Assembly (NCBI RefSeq): GCF_947331435.1 | Contig: NZ_CAMZOF010000002.1 | Span: 620,001 to 684,000 of the forward strand | Direction of reading: 5' to 3' | Source: Pelagibius sp. Alg239-R121 | GTDB taxonomy: Bacteria > Pseudomonadota > Alphaproteobacteria > Kiloniellales > Kiloniellaceae | Length of the DNA stretch: 64,000 nucleotides | The notes under the pieces: generated by a model | Told to the model about the DNA's origin: nothing | Database searches by the model: none | Seen by the model: the letters and a program-made list of their open reading frames with translations, nothing else | Shown here: positions 10,473-19,075 of the stretch, piece by piece | Layout of the letters: each line of letters starts with the position of its first letter | Position numbering within the stretch: the stretch's first letter is position 1 | Translations under genes and position numbers: made by a program

Positions 10473-11069
10473 CTAACGCTTGTCGCGTTTGACCAGGCGC
10501 CATGCCAACGGCATCGCAATGGCGGCCAGAAGGAGTTTTGCGGCATCGCCCGGGAGGAACGGCAGGAGACCCCAGTCCAGAACGGGTTTATCCCAGCCGA
10601 CGATTGTTCCGAGCCAAAGAAGGCCAAGCAGATAGATCAGAGCATTGCCGATAAACATTGCGGCAGCGGTTTTGAGGATCGAGCGGTCCCAACCTCTCTC
10701 CGCAAGCCAACCAACGGCAACGGCAGCGACGAGGAACCCGGCCAGATATCCACCGGTCGGGCCGACCATGTAAGCCAGACCAATCCCTTTCTCGGGTGTT
10801 CCCGCAAAGACCGGCAGACCGGCAGCGCCTTCGGCGAGATACAAAAGTATCGTCGCCGCCCCCAAGCGCCAGCCATAGGCCATGCCGATCGCGAGAACGA
10901 CAAGGGTCTGCATGGTCATGGGCACCGGAAAGAAGGGCACCTGAATTTTGGCCGAGATCCAGAGCGCCGCACTGCCGAAAACCGCAAGAACGATGTTGCG
11001 AACGGCCGCTTTGTCGCGATCCCATAGCGTATCGACAAGGGTGGGATGAGAAACCGTAGATGTAAGCAT
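10473..11069 (-). CDS. bioY: biotin transporter BioY (copy 2)
   Basis: The 198-residue polytopic protein is clearly paralogous to the BioY at 5918-6496; [21 protein letters not shown] and GLLWLG...GWDKPVLDWGLLPF are nearly shared. It should bind and import biotin. Its ATG has an AGGAGAGG SD. It follows the carboxyltransferase gene pxpC by 41 bp, in the same direction as the biotin carboxylase and biotin carrier genes, so this second biotin-dependent enzyme also brings its own biotin uptake gene. No bioM or bioN is nearby. Confidence 0.94.
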   Translation of the reverse strand: MLTSTVSHPTLVDTLWDRDKAAVRNIVLAVFGSAALWISAKIQVPFFPVPMTMQTLVVLAIGMAYGWRLGAATILLYLAEGAAGLPVFAGTPEKGIGLAYMVGPTGGYLAGFLVAAVAVGWLAERGWDRSILKTAAAMFIGNALIYLLGLLWLGTIVGWDKPVLDWGLLPFLPGDAAKLLLAAIAMPLAWRLVKRDKR

Positions 11070-11110
11070 TTACCTCTCCTGTACCTTCAGTATCGCCCGT
11101 CTGCTGCGTC

Positions 11111-12085
11111 TTAACTCAGCGCGGCACGGATTTGATCGAGTGTCTGCGCGCGGCTTCGTCTGGCAGCCAATGCCGTATGCATGTTGACCTTGACGAATTT
11201 GGTTTCCGTGTGTGGCTGAAGCTGTCCGATGAAATCCATGTCTGCAGAGATCACGGTACCCAGCATGAAATAGCCGCCGCCCGAAACCGCATCCCGGTGG
11301 AGTACGATGGGCTCGGCACCGCTCGGCACCTGTATGGAACCGTAGGGATAACAGGCGTCCGTGATATTCGACGGGTCTGATCCCGCGCCAAATGGCGGTT
11401 CGCGATCGACGAACTCCAACGCGCGGCCGCCCTGAAAACGATACCCCATCCGGTCCGCCTCCGGTGCGACCTTCCAACTGTCCGTAAAGAAATTACGCCC
11501 AGAAGCCTCCGTGATCCGGTGCCAATAAAGCCCCGGTAGCACACGAAGCTCCGCAGGATTTCCAGGGGCTCGTCGAAGATCAGCGGGCAGGCTTCGCCCT
11601 TCCGCTGTAGCCTCGTCCTGGGGCCCAAGCGGCAAGGCGTCACCGGGCTGGATGGCACGGCCACCGACACCCCCAAGCGCGCCAATGGCATAGGTTGATC
11701 GGCTGCCCAACGCTGGCGGCGTTGCGATTCCGCCAGAAATCGCGATGTAGGCACGTGCTCCGGCACGCAGGTAATCGAAGGAAAGCACCTGTCCCGATTT
11801 GACTCTAAAGGATGTCCAGGTTTCTCGCGGTTCGCCGTCGAGCTTGGGCGGCAGCTCACCGCCGGTGACGGCGACCGTCGCATCCTCGGTGAACTCCAAT
11901 TCCGGTCCCATAAAGACCGCCTCGAGGGCTGCGGCATTCTCCCCATTGCCGACCAGCAGGTTGGCAGCACGCAATGCCAGGCGATCCATTGCACCACCGA
12001 TTGGGATACCGAGGTGGTAGTAGCCGGGCCGGCCGAGATCCTGAATCGTCGTGGCGAGCCCCGCTGTGTTGACTTTAACCGGCAT
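11111..12085 (-). CDS. pxpC: biotin-dependent carboxyltransferase / 5-oxoprolinase subunit C (KipA-like)
   Basis: The 324-residue protein of the KipA/PxpC (allophanate hydrolase subunit 2) family begins MPVKVNTAGLATTIQDLGRP, the typical family start, and includes GIPIGGAMDRLALR and GGYFMLGTVISADMD. The longest reading frame begins 42 codons earlier at 12211, but that part lies inside pxpB in another frame and does not resemble the family. The ATG at 12085 overlaps the pxpB stop by 11 bases. PxpB and PxpC form the cyclophilin-fold pair that acts on 5-oxoproline with PxpA; related pairs are the carboxyltransferase half of urea carboxylase. The neighbouring biotin carboxylase and carrier genes favour a biotin-dependent version here. 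Confidence 0.88.
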   Translation of the reverse strand: MPVKVNTAGLATTIQDLGRPGYYHLGIPIGGAMDRLALRAANLLVGNGENAAALEAVFMGPELEFTEDATVAVTGGELPPKLDGEPRETWTSFRVKSGQVLSFDYLRAGARAYIAISGGIATPPALGSRSTYAIGALGGVGGRAIQPGDALPLGPQDEATAEGRSLPADLRRAPGNPAELRVLPGLYWHRITEASGRNFFTDSWKVAPEADRMGYRFQGGRALEFVDREPPFGAGSDPSNITDACYPYGSIQVPSGAEPIVLHRDAVSGGGYFMLGTVISADMDFIGQLQPHTETKFVKVNMHTALAARRSRAQTLDQIRAALS

Positions 12086-12950
12086 AGAGCGCCTCCTCGA
12101 GCTTGGCGTTGGTTCCGTCGATATCCTTGTTAAAATCATCAAGCGAAAAGACGACGTCGCGCATCCGCGGCATGAACTTACCGGCCTCGACATCGGCGAC
12201 AGCCTGGTCATAGGCCTCGCGGTCGATCGGCTTCCACTTCACGATATCGCCGGGCTTGAAGAGCACCATGAAGTCCTTGAGGTAATTGACTTCCTGATTC
12301 GGATCATAGATCGGCATGGGTGTAATGCCGAACATCTGGTAGCCGCCGGCCCCACGCACCGAATAGATGCAGGAAAAGCACCCGCCGTAACCGACCGTCA
12401 ACTTCGGTGTATCGGTCCGTGGACGCAGGTACTTGGGCACCTGAATCTGCCGCGGTCGATCAACCATCTGATAGAGAAATGGCAGGCCTGAGACGAACCC
12501 CACCATCGAGACGAACCAGGGCGCACCGGCATGGGCGGCGATGAAGTCCTCGACCGTATTAAAGTCGTTGATCCGGGCGGCGAATTCGATGTCTGAGGCG
12601 TCCGGGTCTTGATGACGTTCTCGAAAACGCATCAAGGTCTCGTGGGTCCAGGGATCCTGATAGTAGACCGGGATCTCGATGATGCGGGTATTGAGGACCG
12701 CTTCCGCCTGATCCGCCCCTTCTTCGAGACGCTTCAATTCGGTCATGAGATCGTCGGGGTGGATCGCATCCGGATCAAACTTGATTTGGAAGGAAGCATT
12801 GGCGGGGCAGATCTCCGTCACGCCCTTGATTGCGGACTCGCGAACCGCATTGGTCATCGAAAGGCTTTTAAAGAAGGCTTCCAGCGACATCGCTTCATCG
12901 ACTTCGACGAAAATGTGTTCGTCGCCGCCAAAGGTGTATCTCGAAGTCAT
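12075..12950 (-). CDS. pxpB: 5-oxoprolinase subunit B / carboxyltransferase domain protein (KipI-like)
   Basis: The 291-residue protein belongs to the allophanate hydrolase subunit 1 / KipI / PxpB family. Supporting segments are AHAGAPWFVSMVGFVSGLPF (typically written as GF.PGF.YL) and SVRGAGGYQMFGITPMPIYD. It is longer than many PxpB proteins (about 220-230 residues), with an extended C-terminal tail of charged residues. It overlaps the biotin carboxylase gene upstream by four bases and pxpC downstream by 11 bases, which fits a stoichiometric complex. The predicted role is half of a carboxyltransferase or lactamase that acts on an amide or lactam nitrogen; the exact substrate is not readable from sequence. 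Confidence 0.85.
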   Translation of the reverse strand: MTSRYTFGGDEHIFVEVDEAMSLEAFFKSLSMTNAVRESAIKGVTEICPANASFQIKFDPDAIHPDDLMTELKRLEEGADQAEAVLNTRIIEIPVYYQDPWTHETLMRFRERHQDPDASDIEFAARINDFNTVEDFIAAHAGAPWFVSMVGFVSGLPFLYQMVDRPRQIQVPKYLRPRTDTPKLTVGYGGCFSCIYSVRGAGGYQMFGITPMPIYDPNQEVNYLKDFMVLFKPGDIVKWKPIDREAYDQAVADVEAGKFMPRMRDVVFSLDDFNKDIDGTNAKLEEALYAG

Positions 12951-14347
12951 GATGCAGCGTCTCCTTCCGCAAGAGTGAGTGGTTTGCTTAGCTTTTCGGC
13001 GTTGGTTTCCAGCCAGGGCTCGAGCCAGCGGGTATGAACCTGCCCCCGCAAGAGTTCTTCGTCCTCAGCCAAAGCCAGGAAGAGTGGCGTCGTGGTTTTC
13101 AGTCCATCGGTCTGGAGCTCGGAAGCTGCACGCTTCAACCTCGCGATGGCATGTTCCCGGGTCTCTCCCGAAACAATCAGCTTGCCCAAAAGAGAGTCGT
13201 AGAATGGCGGGATCTGATATCCGGAGTAGAGCATGTGATCGAAACGAACGCCCGGTCCGCCGGGTACACGCAGATCCGCGACAACGCCTGGAAAGGGCAT
13301 GAAGCCGTTTGCCGGATCTTCGGCATTGATCCGGACCTCGATGGCATGCCCTGAGATCGAAATATCGGACTGTCGAAGAGAAAGCGGTTCGCCGGCCGCT
13401 ATCCGGATCATTTCAGCCACCAGATCGATCCCGGTTATCTGTTCGGTAACCGGATGTTCGACTTGGATTCGGGTATTCATCTCGATGAAGTAAAATGCAC
13501 CTGTGACATCGTCATAGAGATACTCGATCGTCCCCGCGCCACGATAATCGACGGACTTGGCCAGAGCGACGGCTGAGGCACAGAGCTGTTCGCGCGTATC
13601 TGGCGCCAATACGGCTGCGGGGGCCTCTTCCCAAACCTTTTGGCGGCGGCGCTGTAGTGAGCATTCGCGCTCAAAACAATGGACGAACCGCTGGCCGTCA
13701 CCAAGGATCTGCACCTCGATGTGGCGGGCGCGTTCGATAACCTTCTCAAGATAGAGTCCGCCATCGCCAAAAGCCGCTTTCGCCTCCGCGGCGGCTTGCG
13801 ATGCCAGCTGTTCGAATTCCACGGCGGTCTCGGCCACTCTGATACCTCGTCCCCCACCACCCGCCGTTGCCTTGATCATGACCGGGAATCCGATTGCTTC
13901 GGCAATCGCACGCGCCTCGCTCAAATCTTCAAGCAGTCCATCACTGCCCGGCACAGTCGGAACTCCGGCATTCTTGGCAGCTCTGCGCGCCGTCGCCTTG
14001 TCACCCATCGCCCGGATGGTATCGCCACTGGGACCGACGAAGGCCACGCCAGCCGCTTCGACGGCATCCGCAAATTCGGCATTCTCGGCCAGAAAGCCGT
14101 AACCCGGGTGGATGGCGTCGGCGCCCGACTGACGGGCTGCCTCTAGAATCGCGTCGACTTTAAGATAGGATTTCGCCGCCTGCGGCGGACCGATTTCGAC
14201 AGCCTCATCTGCCAACTCCACCGCGAGAGACTGCGCGTCAGCTGAGCTGTAGACCTGGACAGTCCGAATCCCGAGATCGCGCGCAGCGCGAATAATTCGC
14301 ACTGCAATTTCCCCGCGATTGGCAATCAGGAGCTTGTTGATTGGCAT
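12947..14347 (-). CDS. biotin carboxylase subunit (AccC-like)
   Basis: The 466-residue stand-alone biotin carboxylase has NKLLIANRGEIAVRIIRAARDLG at its start, the ATP-grasp Gly loop KATAGGGGRGIRV near 160, and the [21 protein letters not shown] active-site segment near 290. It uses ATP and bicarbonate to carboxylate biotin on a carrier protein. Location between the carrier gene and pxpB, with 4-bp overlap with pxpB, argues that it serves the PxpB/PxpC carboxyltransferase rather than fatty-acid synthesis. The C-terminal tail past the usual 450 residues is short. A housekeeping accC is expected elsewhere in the genome. Confidence 0.93.
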   Translation of the reverse strand: MPINKLLIANRGEIAVRIIRAARDLGIRTVQVYSSADAQSLAVELADEAVEIGPPQAAKSYLKVDAILEAARQSGADAIHPGYGFLAENAEFADAVEAAGVAFVGPSGDTIRAMGDKATARRAAKNAGVPTVPGSDGLLEDLSEARAIAEAIGFPVMIKATAGGGGRGIRVAETAVEFEQLASQAAAEAKAAFGDGGLYLEKVIERARHIEVQILGDGQRFVHCFERECSLQRRRQKVWEEAPAAVLAPDTREQLCASAVALAKSVDYRGAGTIEYLYDDVTGAFYFIEMNTRIQVEHPVTEQITGIDLVAEMIRIAAGEPLSLRQSDISISGHAIEVRINAEDPANGFMPFPGVVADLRVPGGPGVRFDHMLYSGYQIPPFYDSLLGKLIVSGETREHAIARLKRAASELQTDGLKTTTPLFLALAEDEELLRGQVHTRWLEPWLETNAEKLSKPLTLAEGDAAS

Positions 14348-14362
14348 TGATCTGCTCGCTCC

Positions 14363-14605
14363 TTAAGTTTCGACCTCGACAAGAACCTGACCGGGAGAGA
14401 TCGGATCCTCGTTCTCGGCAAGGAAGGCTTTCACCACGCCGTCAACATCGGATCTGATTTCGTGAAACGACTTCATGACTTCGACGAGGCCGATGACATC
14501 GCCCTTGGCAACCTGATCGCCCGGCTCCTTGTAGGCAGGCTGATCCGGAGCGGGTTTGCGATAAAAAGTGCCCGGTAGCGGGGTCCGAATTTCCGAGGTA
14601 GGCAT
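14363..14605 (-). CDS. biotin carboxyl carrier protein (AccB-like, short form)
   Basis: An 80-residue biotinyl domain with almost nothing else. The lysine in EVMKSF, about residue 45, is the expected biotinylation site, flanked by the usual beta-hammerhead (TPLPGTFYRKPAP, VLVEVET). The first in-frame ATG at 14617 gives four extra residues, but those bases (ATGGAGGAAACC) form the SD GGAGGA for the ATG at 14605, so the later start is chosen. It lies between pxpA and the biotin carboxylase gene. Full-length AccB has a long Pro/Ala linker that is absent here, fitting a dedicated carrier for the pxp complex. Confidence 0.92.
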   Translation of the reverse strand: MPTSEIRTPLPGTFYRKPAPDQPAYKEPGDQVAKGDVIGLVEVMKSFHEIRSDVDGVVKAFLAENEDPISPGQVLVEVET

Positions 14606-14653
14606 GGTTTCCTCCATTGCGCCTTGTTCTAAGCGACAAGGTATTTGTGGATA

Positions 14654-15382
14654 TCAGGCCGCCAGATGCGGCGACAGAGCGGCGCGAACGGCCTGGACGA
14701 CATCGACCGCGTTGGGCGTGTCGGAATGACAGCAGATTGTTTCGGCGCGCACCGCAACGTCTTTTCCACCCGTACTCCGAACGAGGCCATCGGTGACGGC
14801 ACGAACGGCTTTGCTTGCCGCCAGCTCCGGCGGCACGGCATCGTGCTCGCGCGTGATCAGCAGATTTCCGTCATCGTCATAATCCAGATCCGCAAAAAAC
14901 TCCGCCCTGAACTCCAATCCCCGCGCGCTGTAGATCTCTTCATGCAGAGTCCCCGCCAGTCCGAAAATCGGTACGCGAAAATGCTCGCCGACATCAGCGA
15001 TCGCATGGGCAATGTGTTCCTGCCGCGCCGCCATCCCATAGAGTACGCCGTGCGGCTTAAGGTGGCTGAGAGGAACATCGGCCATATCAAGAAAAGCCTT
15101 CAAAGCGCCGATCTGATAGGCAACGATGTTCGCCATCTCCTCTCGGCCGATCTTCATTTCCCGGCGGCCAAAGCCTGGCAAATCCGGAAGGGAGAAATGT
15201 GCCCCCACCTTGACGCCATGGCGTTTTGCAAGCTCGACCGTGCTGCGCATATGGTTCGGGTCGGATGCATGGAACCCACAGGCTACGTTCGCCTCGGTCA
15301 CAAAGGGCATGATCCCTTCATCGTCCCCCATCTTATAGAGGCCAAAGCTCTCACCCATGTCGCAGTTGATATCGACCGTCAC
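14654..15382 (-). CDS. pxpA: 5-oxoprolinase subunit A (LamB/YcsF family)
   Basis: The 242-residue LamB/YcsF protein begins VDINCDMGESFG and continues with GDDEGIMPFVTEANVACGFHASDP, the family's metal/active-site block; CHSDTPNAVD near the C-terminus is also typical. PxpA with PxpB and PxpC hydrolyses 5-oxoproline (pyroglutamate) to glutamate using ATP; relatives act on other lactams. The start is a GTG at 15382 with AGGAG eight bases upstream. It lies 17 bp after the ABC permease gene and leads the pxpA-carrier-carboxylase-pxpB-pxpC series. Confidence 0.92.
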   Translation of the reverse strand: MTVDINCDMGESFGLYKMGDDEGIMPFVTEANVACGFHASDPNHMRSTVELAKRHGVKVGAHFSLPDLPGFGRREMKIGREEMANIVAYQIGALKAFLDMADVPLSHLKPHGVLYGMAARQEHIAHAIADVGEHFRVPIFGLAGTLHEEIYSARGLEFRAEFFADLDYDDDGNLLITREHDAVPPELAASKAVRAVTDGLVRSTGGKDVAVRAETICCHSDTPNAVDVVQAVRAALSPHLAA

Positions 15383-15399
15383 ACCGGTTTCTCCTTAAT

Positions 15400-16431
15400 C
15401 TAGTCTTTCAGTGAAGCGACAAAACGCAGCCGGATCTGATCGGCGATCACGGCAAGAATAAGCAGCGCGCCGAGAACGACAGTCTGCAGATAGGATTCGA
15501 TCCGGGCGAGATTCATTCCGTTCTGAACAATCCCGATAAACAATGCGCCGAGGACAACGTTTTCCAGCCGCCCGACACCACCGCGAAGGCTGACACCTGC
15601 GATCACACAGGCGGCAATCGATTCCAGAGGCATCGACGCGCCAATATTGGCCTCGCCGGTATCGAGGCGGGCCGTCAGCAACATCCCCGAGATAGCCGCT
15701 AGCATTGCGCAAAGGACGTAGGTCCAAAAGAGCGTCAGCCGCGTATTGATGCCCGACAGGCCTGCTGCCTTGATATTGCCGCCGACGGCATAAAAGTAGC
15801 GCCCGAACGGCGTCCAATTCAGGAACAGATACAGCGCAACGAGAATGACGGCCGCTACGTAGAGAGGCGTTGGAATTCCCAAGAGGGTCCCGAAACCAAA
15901 GCTGTCGCCGAATTCCTGCGGCATGCCGTAGACCGGCACACCACCCGTGAGATAAAGCGCAACCCCAAAGCCAATCGACGCCATACCCAGCGACATCATG
16001 AAGGGCGATACGTTGAAGACGGCAACGCCGATGCCGTTGCACACGCCAATGAGGCTGCCTGCGGCTACGCCCGCCAAACAGCCAAGCAGAATGGCCAACC
16101 ATACGGCATCCGGCATCGCCGCGTAGGCGCTCGCCATAGTCAAGGCGCCAACCACCGAAGTCAGTGCCAGAACCGTTCCAACAGAAAGATCGAAGCCGCC
16201 CGTCAGCAGCGCGAACATCTGGCCCAACGACACGATGGTCAGATAGACCGACTGCCGCATGACATTCATGAGGTTCCGTCCGGTCAGAAAGTTGTCCGAA
16301 ATGAGGGCGAAAACGATCACCGCGATCGCGAGAAGAAATGGCAGGATTCCCAAGCGGACGAAAAGCCGCTTCAGGACGATCACGAAACCTTTGGTTTCTT
16401 TTGCTGCCGCATCGGTCTGGCTCGCCATCAT
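15400..16431 (-). CDS. sugar-type ABC transporter permease (RbsC-like)
   Basis: The 343-residue inner-membrane protein has about nine to ten hydrophobic helices and the RbsC/branched-type permease features GGFDLSVGTVLALTSVVGAL and GVSLRGGVGRLENVVLGALF. It forms the membrane channel for the ATPase encoded just upstream, whose stop overlaps its ATG (ATGA). The binding protein gene heads the unit. Position directly before pxpA suggests that the importer supplies the substrate of the lactam/amide enzymes, although this transporter class usually carries sugars, autoinducer-2 or purine nucleosides. Confidence 0.92.
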   Translation of the reverse strand: MMASQTDAAAKETKGFVIVLKRLFVRLGILPFLLAIAVIVFALISDNFLTGRNLMNVMRQSVYLTIVSLGQMFALLTGGFDLSVGTVLALTSVVGALTMASAYAAMPDAVWLAILLGCLAGVAAGSLIGVCNGIGVAVFNVSPFMMSLGMASIGFGVALYLTGGVPVYGMPQEFGDSFGFGTLLGIPTPLYVAAVILVALYLFLNWTPFGRYFYAVGGNIKAAGLSGINTRLTLFWTYVLCAMLAAISGMLLTARLDTGEANIGASMPLESIAACVIAGVSLRGGVGRLENVVLGALFIGIVQNGMNLARIESYLQTVVLGALLILAVIADQIRLRFVASLKD

Positions 16432-17969
16432 GCCGCCTCCCGTTCAAAGAAGTGAGAGAGCACATTGGCCTCGGTAATTTCGTTGCCGGCGAGCTCTGCC
16501 TGAATCCGTCCCCGGTAGAAGACATAGGCCCGGTTGCTCAGATGCAGAATCTCCGGCAAATCGGATGAGATCAGAAGAACGGCAGCGCCGCCCTCGCAAA
16601 GCTCAGCGATGAAGGCATAGATAGCCGCCCGCGTTCCAACATCCACGCCGACGGTCGGCTCGTCGAAAACGATGAGATCGAAGTCCCGGGTCAGGCTGCG
16701 TGCCAGCATCACCTTTTGCTGGTTACCGCCGGAAAAATGCTCAACCGCGCGCTCTACACGCTTGGGCGACAGATTCAATCGGTCAGCCAGATCGCCTGCC
16801 GTCCTTGTCTCGGCCCTCTTGTCGAGGACCCAACCGTTGGAAAACGGGCGGGTCGTCAAGGAAGCTAGGCTCATATTTTCACGCGCCGACCGCATCATCA
16901 TCAGGCCATCGGTACGACGGTCCGACGGCAGGTAGAGAAACCCGCTGTCCAGCATGCTCTGCGTCGTCGCACCGGTGACATCTGTCCCCTTGAAGGTAAC
17001 CGATCCGGCCGAAAGCCTGCGGGCACCGAAGCAAGCCTGTGCAAATTTGGATTTACCCGAACCCACCAGTCCCGCGAAACCGACAATTTCCCCACGCCGG
17101 ACGCTGGCCGATGCGCCACGAACCGAGCCTTCCGAAGTGTGCAGATCTTCGACCTGCAAAATGACTTCACCCGGCGCATAGGAGACATCTGGAAAGATCT
17201 GGCCGACAACACGCCCGGTCATCAGCCGAACAAGCTTGTCCTCTGAAGTCGTCCCGGCATCGACAGTGTCAATGAAGCGGCCGTCACGCAGCACCGTGAT
17301 CCGATCCCCGATCTGCCGGATTTCAGCCATGCGGTGCGTGATGTAGATAATCCCAACACCCTGCTCTTTCAGCCGGCCGATCAATCGGAAAAGCTGTTCC
17401 GTCTCGTGATTGGTCAGAGAAGCCGTCGGCTCGTCAAGAATCAGCACAGAGAGATCTGAGCGGAAAGCCTTGGCGATTTCCACCATCTGCTGCTCAGCGC
17501 GCGTCAGATGATCAACACGCCGGCCCGGCGACAATTGGAAGTCCAGATCGTTGAGCACTTCCTGGGCACGGTCCCGAAGCACGCCCTTTTGGAGGAATCC
17601 AAAGCGGGTCTGTTCCGCGCCCAGAAACAAGTTCTCAGCCACCGTCATCTGCGGGATAAGCGAGAACTCCTGAAAGACCGCGCTGATTCCCAGACTGCGG
17701 GCCTGATGGACTGAGGACAATCGAACCGCGTTCCCGTTAAAGCGAATCTCCCCGCCGCTGGGTGTGTTGGCGCCAGCAATCAATGAGATCAGGGTGGACT
17801 TTCCGGCACCGTTCTCACCGAAGAGAACATGCACTTCACCGGCACGCAGCTCGAAATCGACATCATCCAGGGCTTTCACACCAGGATAGTCTTTGGAAAT
17901 CTTGAGGGTTTCGAGGAGCGGACGCGCGTCACCATTACGCGCGTCCTCCTCGAGGTGCAGGGAAGGCAT
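16428..17969 (-). CDS. sugar-type ABC transporter ATP-binding protein (RbsA-like, two ABC domains)
   Basis: The protein has two fused ABC cassettes. The first has Walker A GENGAGKST and Walker B VLILDEPTASLT. The second has GLVGSGKSKFAQ in the Walker A position, degenerate as usual for RbsA-type proteins, the signature FSGGNQQKVMLAR, and LIVFDEPTVGVD. The longest frame begins with a TTG at 18002 overlapping the binding-protein stop. I prefer the ATG at 17969 (513 residues), which has GAAGGAG at SD distance and begins MPSLHLEEDARNG. It energises the RbsC-like permease encoded immediately downstream. Confidence 0.92.
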   Translation of the reverse strand: MPSLHLEEDARNGDARPLLETLKISKDYPGVKALDDVDFELRAGEVHVLFGENGAGKSTLISLIAGANTPSGGEIRFNGNAVRLSSVHQARSLGISAVFQEFSLIPQMTVAENLFLGAEQTRFGFLQKGVLRDRAQEVLNDLDFQLSPGRRVDHLTRAEQQMVEIAKAFRSDLSVLILDEPTASLTNHETEQLFRLIGRLKEQGVGIIYITHRMAEIRQIGDRITVLRDGRFIDTVDAGTTSEDKLVRLMTGRVVGQIFPDVSYAPGEVILQVEDLHTSEGSVRGASASVRRGEIVGFAGLVGSGKSKFAQACFGARRLSAGSVTFKGTDVTGATTQSMLDSGFLYLPSDRRTDGLMMMRSARENMSLASLTTRPFSNGWVLDKRAETRTAGDLADRLNLSPKRVERAVEHFSGGNQQKVMLARSLTRDFDLIVFDEPTVGVDVGTRAAIYAFIAELCEGGAAVLLISSDLPEILHLSNRAYVFYRGRIQAELAGNEITEANVLSHFFEREAA

Positions 17970-17998
17970 CACCCCGGCTCCTTCTTCTACGCGGTCAA

Positions 17999-19075
17999 TC
18001 AATCGACGCGGAAGATTGGCTTGAAGCCCTTCGGCGCGAGCGTCGAAGAAGTATCGAAGTCGGCAAGATTATCCTGCTTCACGACGAACAGCGCAGGACC
18101 GACGTGCTTCTCGTAGCTCTCGCCCTCCAGAATGCGAACCGCCTGATCGATCGCGATCCGGCCCTGGACCACGGTTGAATCTGTTGGCGCCGCCATGATC
18201 TGCCCGCGGCGGATACCCTGATCAACACCGGGGGTGTAGTAGTAGGAAACAACCTTGATCTGATCGGTCAGGCCCCGCGCCCGCAGAATCGGAATCGCCG
18301 CTTCCGCAGTTACCGCCGTTCCAACCACGTAGGACAGATCCGGATGGGCCTCAAGCGTATCCTCGACCAGCTTGGCCTGCGCTTCCTTTCCGGTATCACC
18401 ATACCTGGTCTCGACAAGATCAATACCACTGCCTTTGATGGCACTGGCGAACCCGCTGTTGCCGGCTTCAACCCAGCCAGCCCCCGCGGGACCAGGAAAC
18501 CAGGCCGTCTTGACCTTCGCACCGCCGGCGGGATGAAGCTCCGCCAGGAACGCGCCCGCCTTCTGACCCATTTCACCGAACGACACGAGAGATTTGGCCG
18601 AGAGCTCCGGCGACGACATGCCATTGATGACGTCGATGACCGGAATGCCTTTTGCGCGGGTTTCCTTGACGATGTTGTTCAGTCCGTCGAAGGATATGGC
18701 ACCAATGACCACGGCATCGGCGCCTGCCGCGACACAGTCTTCGATCTGCGAAATCTGATTGTTCAGTTCGGTGTATCCGCCCGCTTCCACGAGCTGCATC
18801 TTGACCCCAAGACGCTTGGCTTCTTCAGCGACACCGTAGTTCACGCCGAGCCAGTAGGCGTCCTTCATGTGCGGGAAGGAGACGCAGATCTCCCAGGACT
18901 TGGAAGCCTTCGCGAGCGGCGAGTAATCTGTCGTCGAACGCGGGCTTTCCATGTTGAACGGAGGGTCCCAGACTTCGACCGGATATGGAAACCATTCCTC
19001 GGCCTGAGCGGACCCGGTTGTCATCGTGGCCGCGATAGCCGCCGTCCCCAGCAATGCCAGCACTGAACGTTGCAT
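17999..19075 (-). CDS. periplasmic substrate-binding protein, TorT-like, of the ABC importer
   Basis: After a signal peptide (MQRSVLALLGTAAIAATMTT, cleavage likely after AQA), this 358-residue protein strongly resembles E. coli TorT. The shared pattern is WEICVSFPHMKDAYWLGVNYG and LVEAGGYTELNNQISQIEDC, and later VVGTAVTAEAA and SPGGF-like APKGFKPIF. TorT is the periplasmic sensor partner of TorS for trimethylamine N-oxide; here no torS or torR is present and the gene is followed by RbsA- and RbsC-like genes, so it is more likely the importer's binding protein. The ATG at 19075 has an AGGGAGAA SD; the 27 codons upstream are discarded. Ligand unknown. Confidence 0.85.
   Translation of the reverse strand: MQRSVLALLGTAAIAATMTTGSAQAEEWFPYPVEVWDPPFNMESPRSTTDYSPLAKASKSWEICVSFPHMKDAYWLGVNYGVAEEAKRLGVKMQLVEAGGYTELNNQISQIEDCVAAGADAVVIGAISFDGLNNIVKETRAKGIPVIDVINGMSSPELSAKSLVSFGEMGQKAGAFLAELHPAGGAKVKTAWFPGPAGAGWVEAGNSGFASAIKGSGIDLVETRYGDTGKEAQAKLVEDTLEAHPDLSYVVGTAVTAEAAIPILRARGLTDQIKVVSYYYTPGVDQGIRRGQIMAAPTDSTVVQGRIAIDQAVRILEGESYEKHVGPALFVVKQDNLADFDTSSTLAPKGFKPIFRVD

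Noticed and set aside
12947-14605. Housekeeping acetyl-CoA carboxylase accBC
   Set aside because: The carrier is a minimal biotinyl domain without the usual AccB linker, and both genes are embedded between pxpA and pxpB.
15395-16525. 376-codon minus-strand frame overlapping the ABC permease gene
   Set aside because: Same strand but a different frame from the permease; extremely Arg/Cys-rich, whereas the other frame gives a perfect RbsC-like protein.
17999-19075. TMAO respiration locus suggested by the TorT-like protein
   Set aside because: No torS, torR, torA or torC; the gene is followed by ABC ATPase and permease genes.
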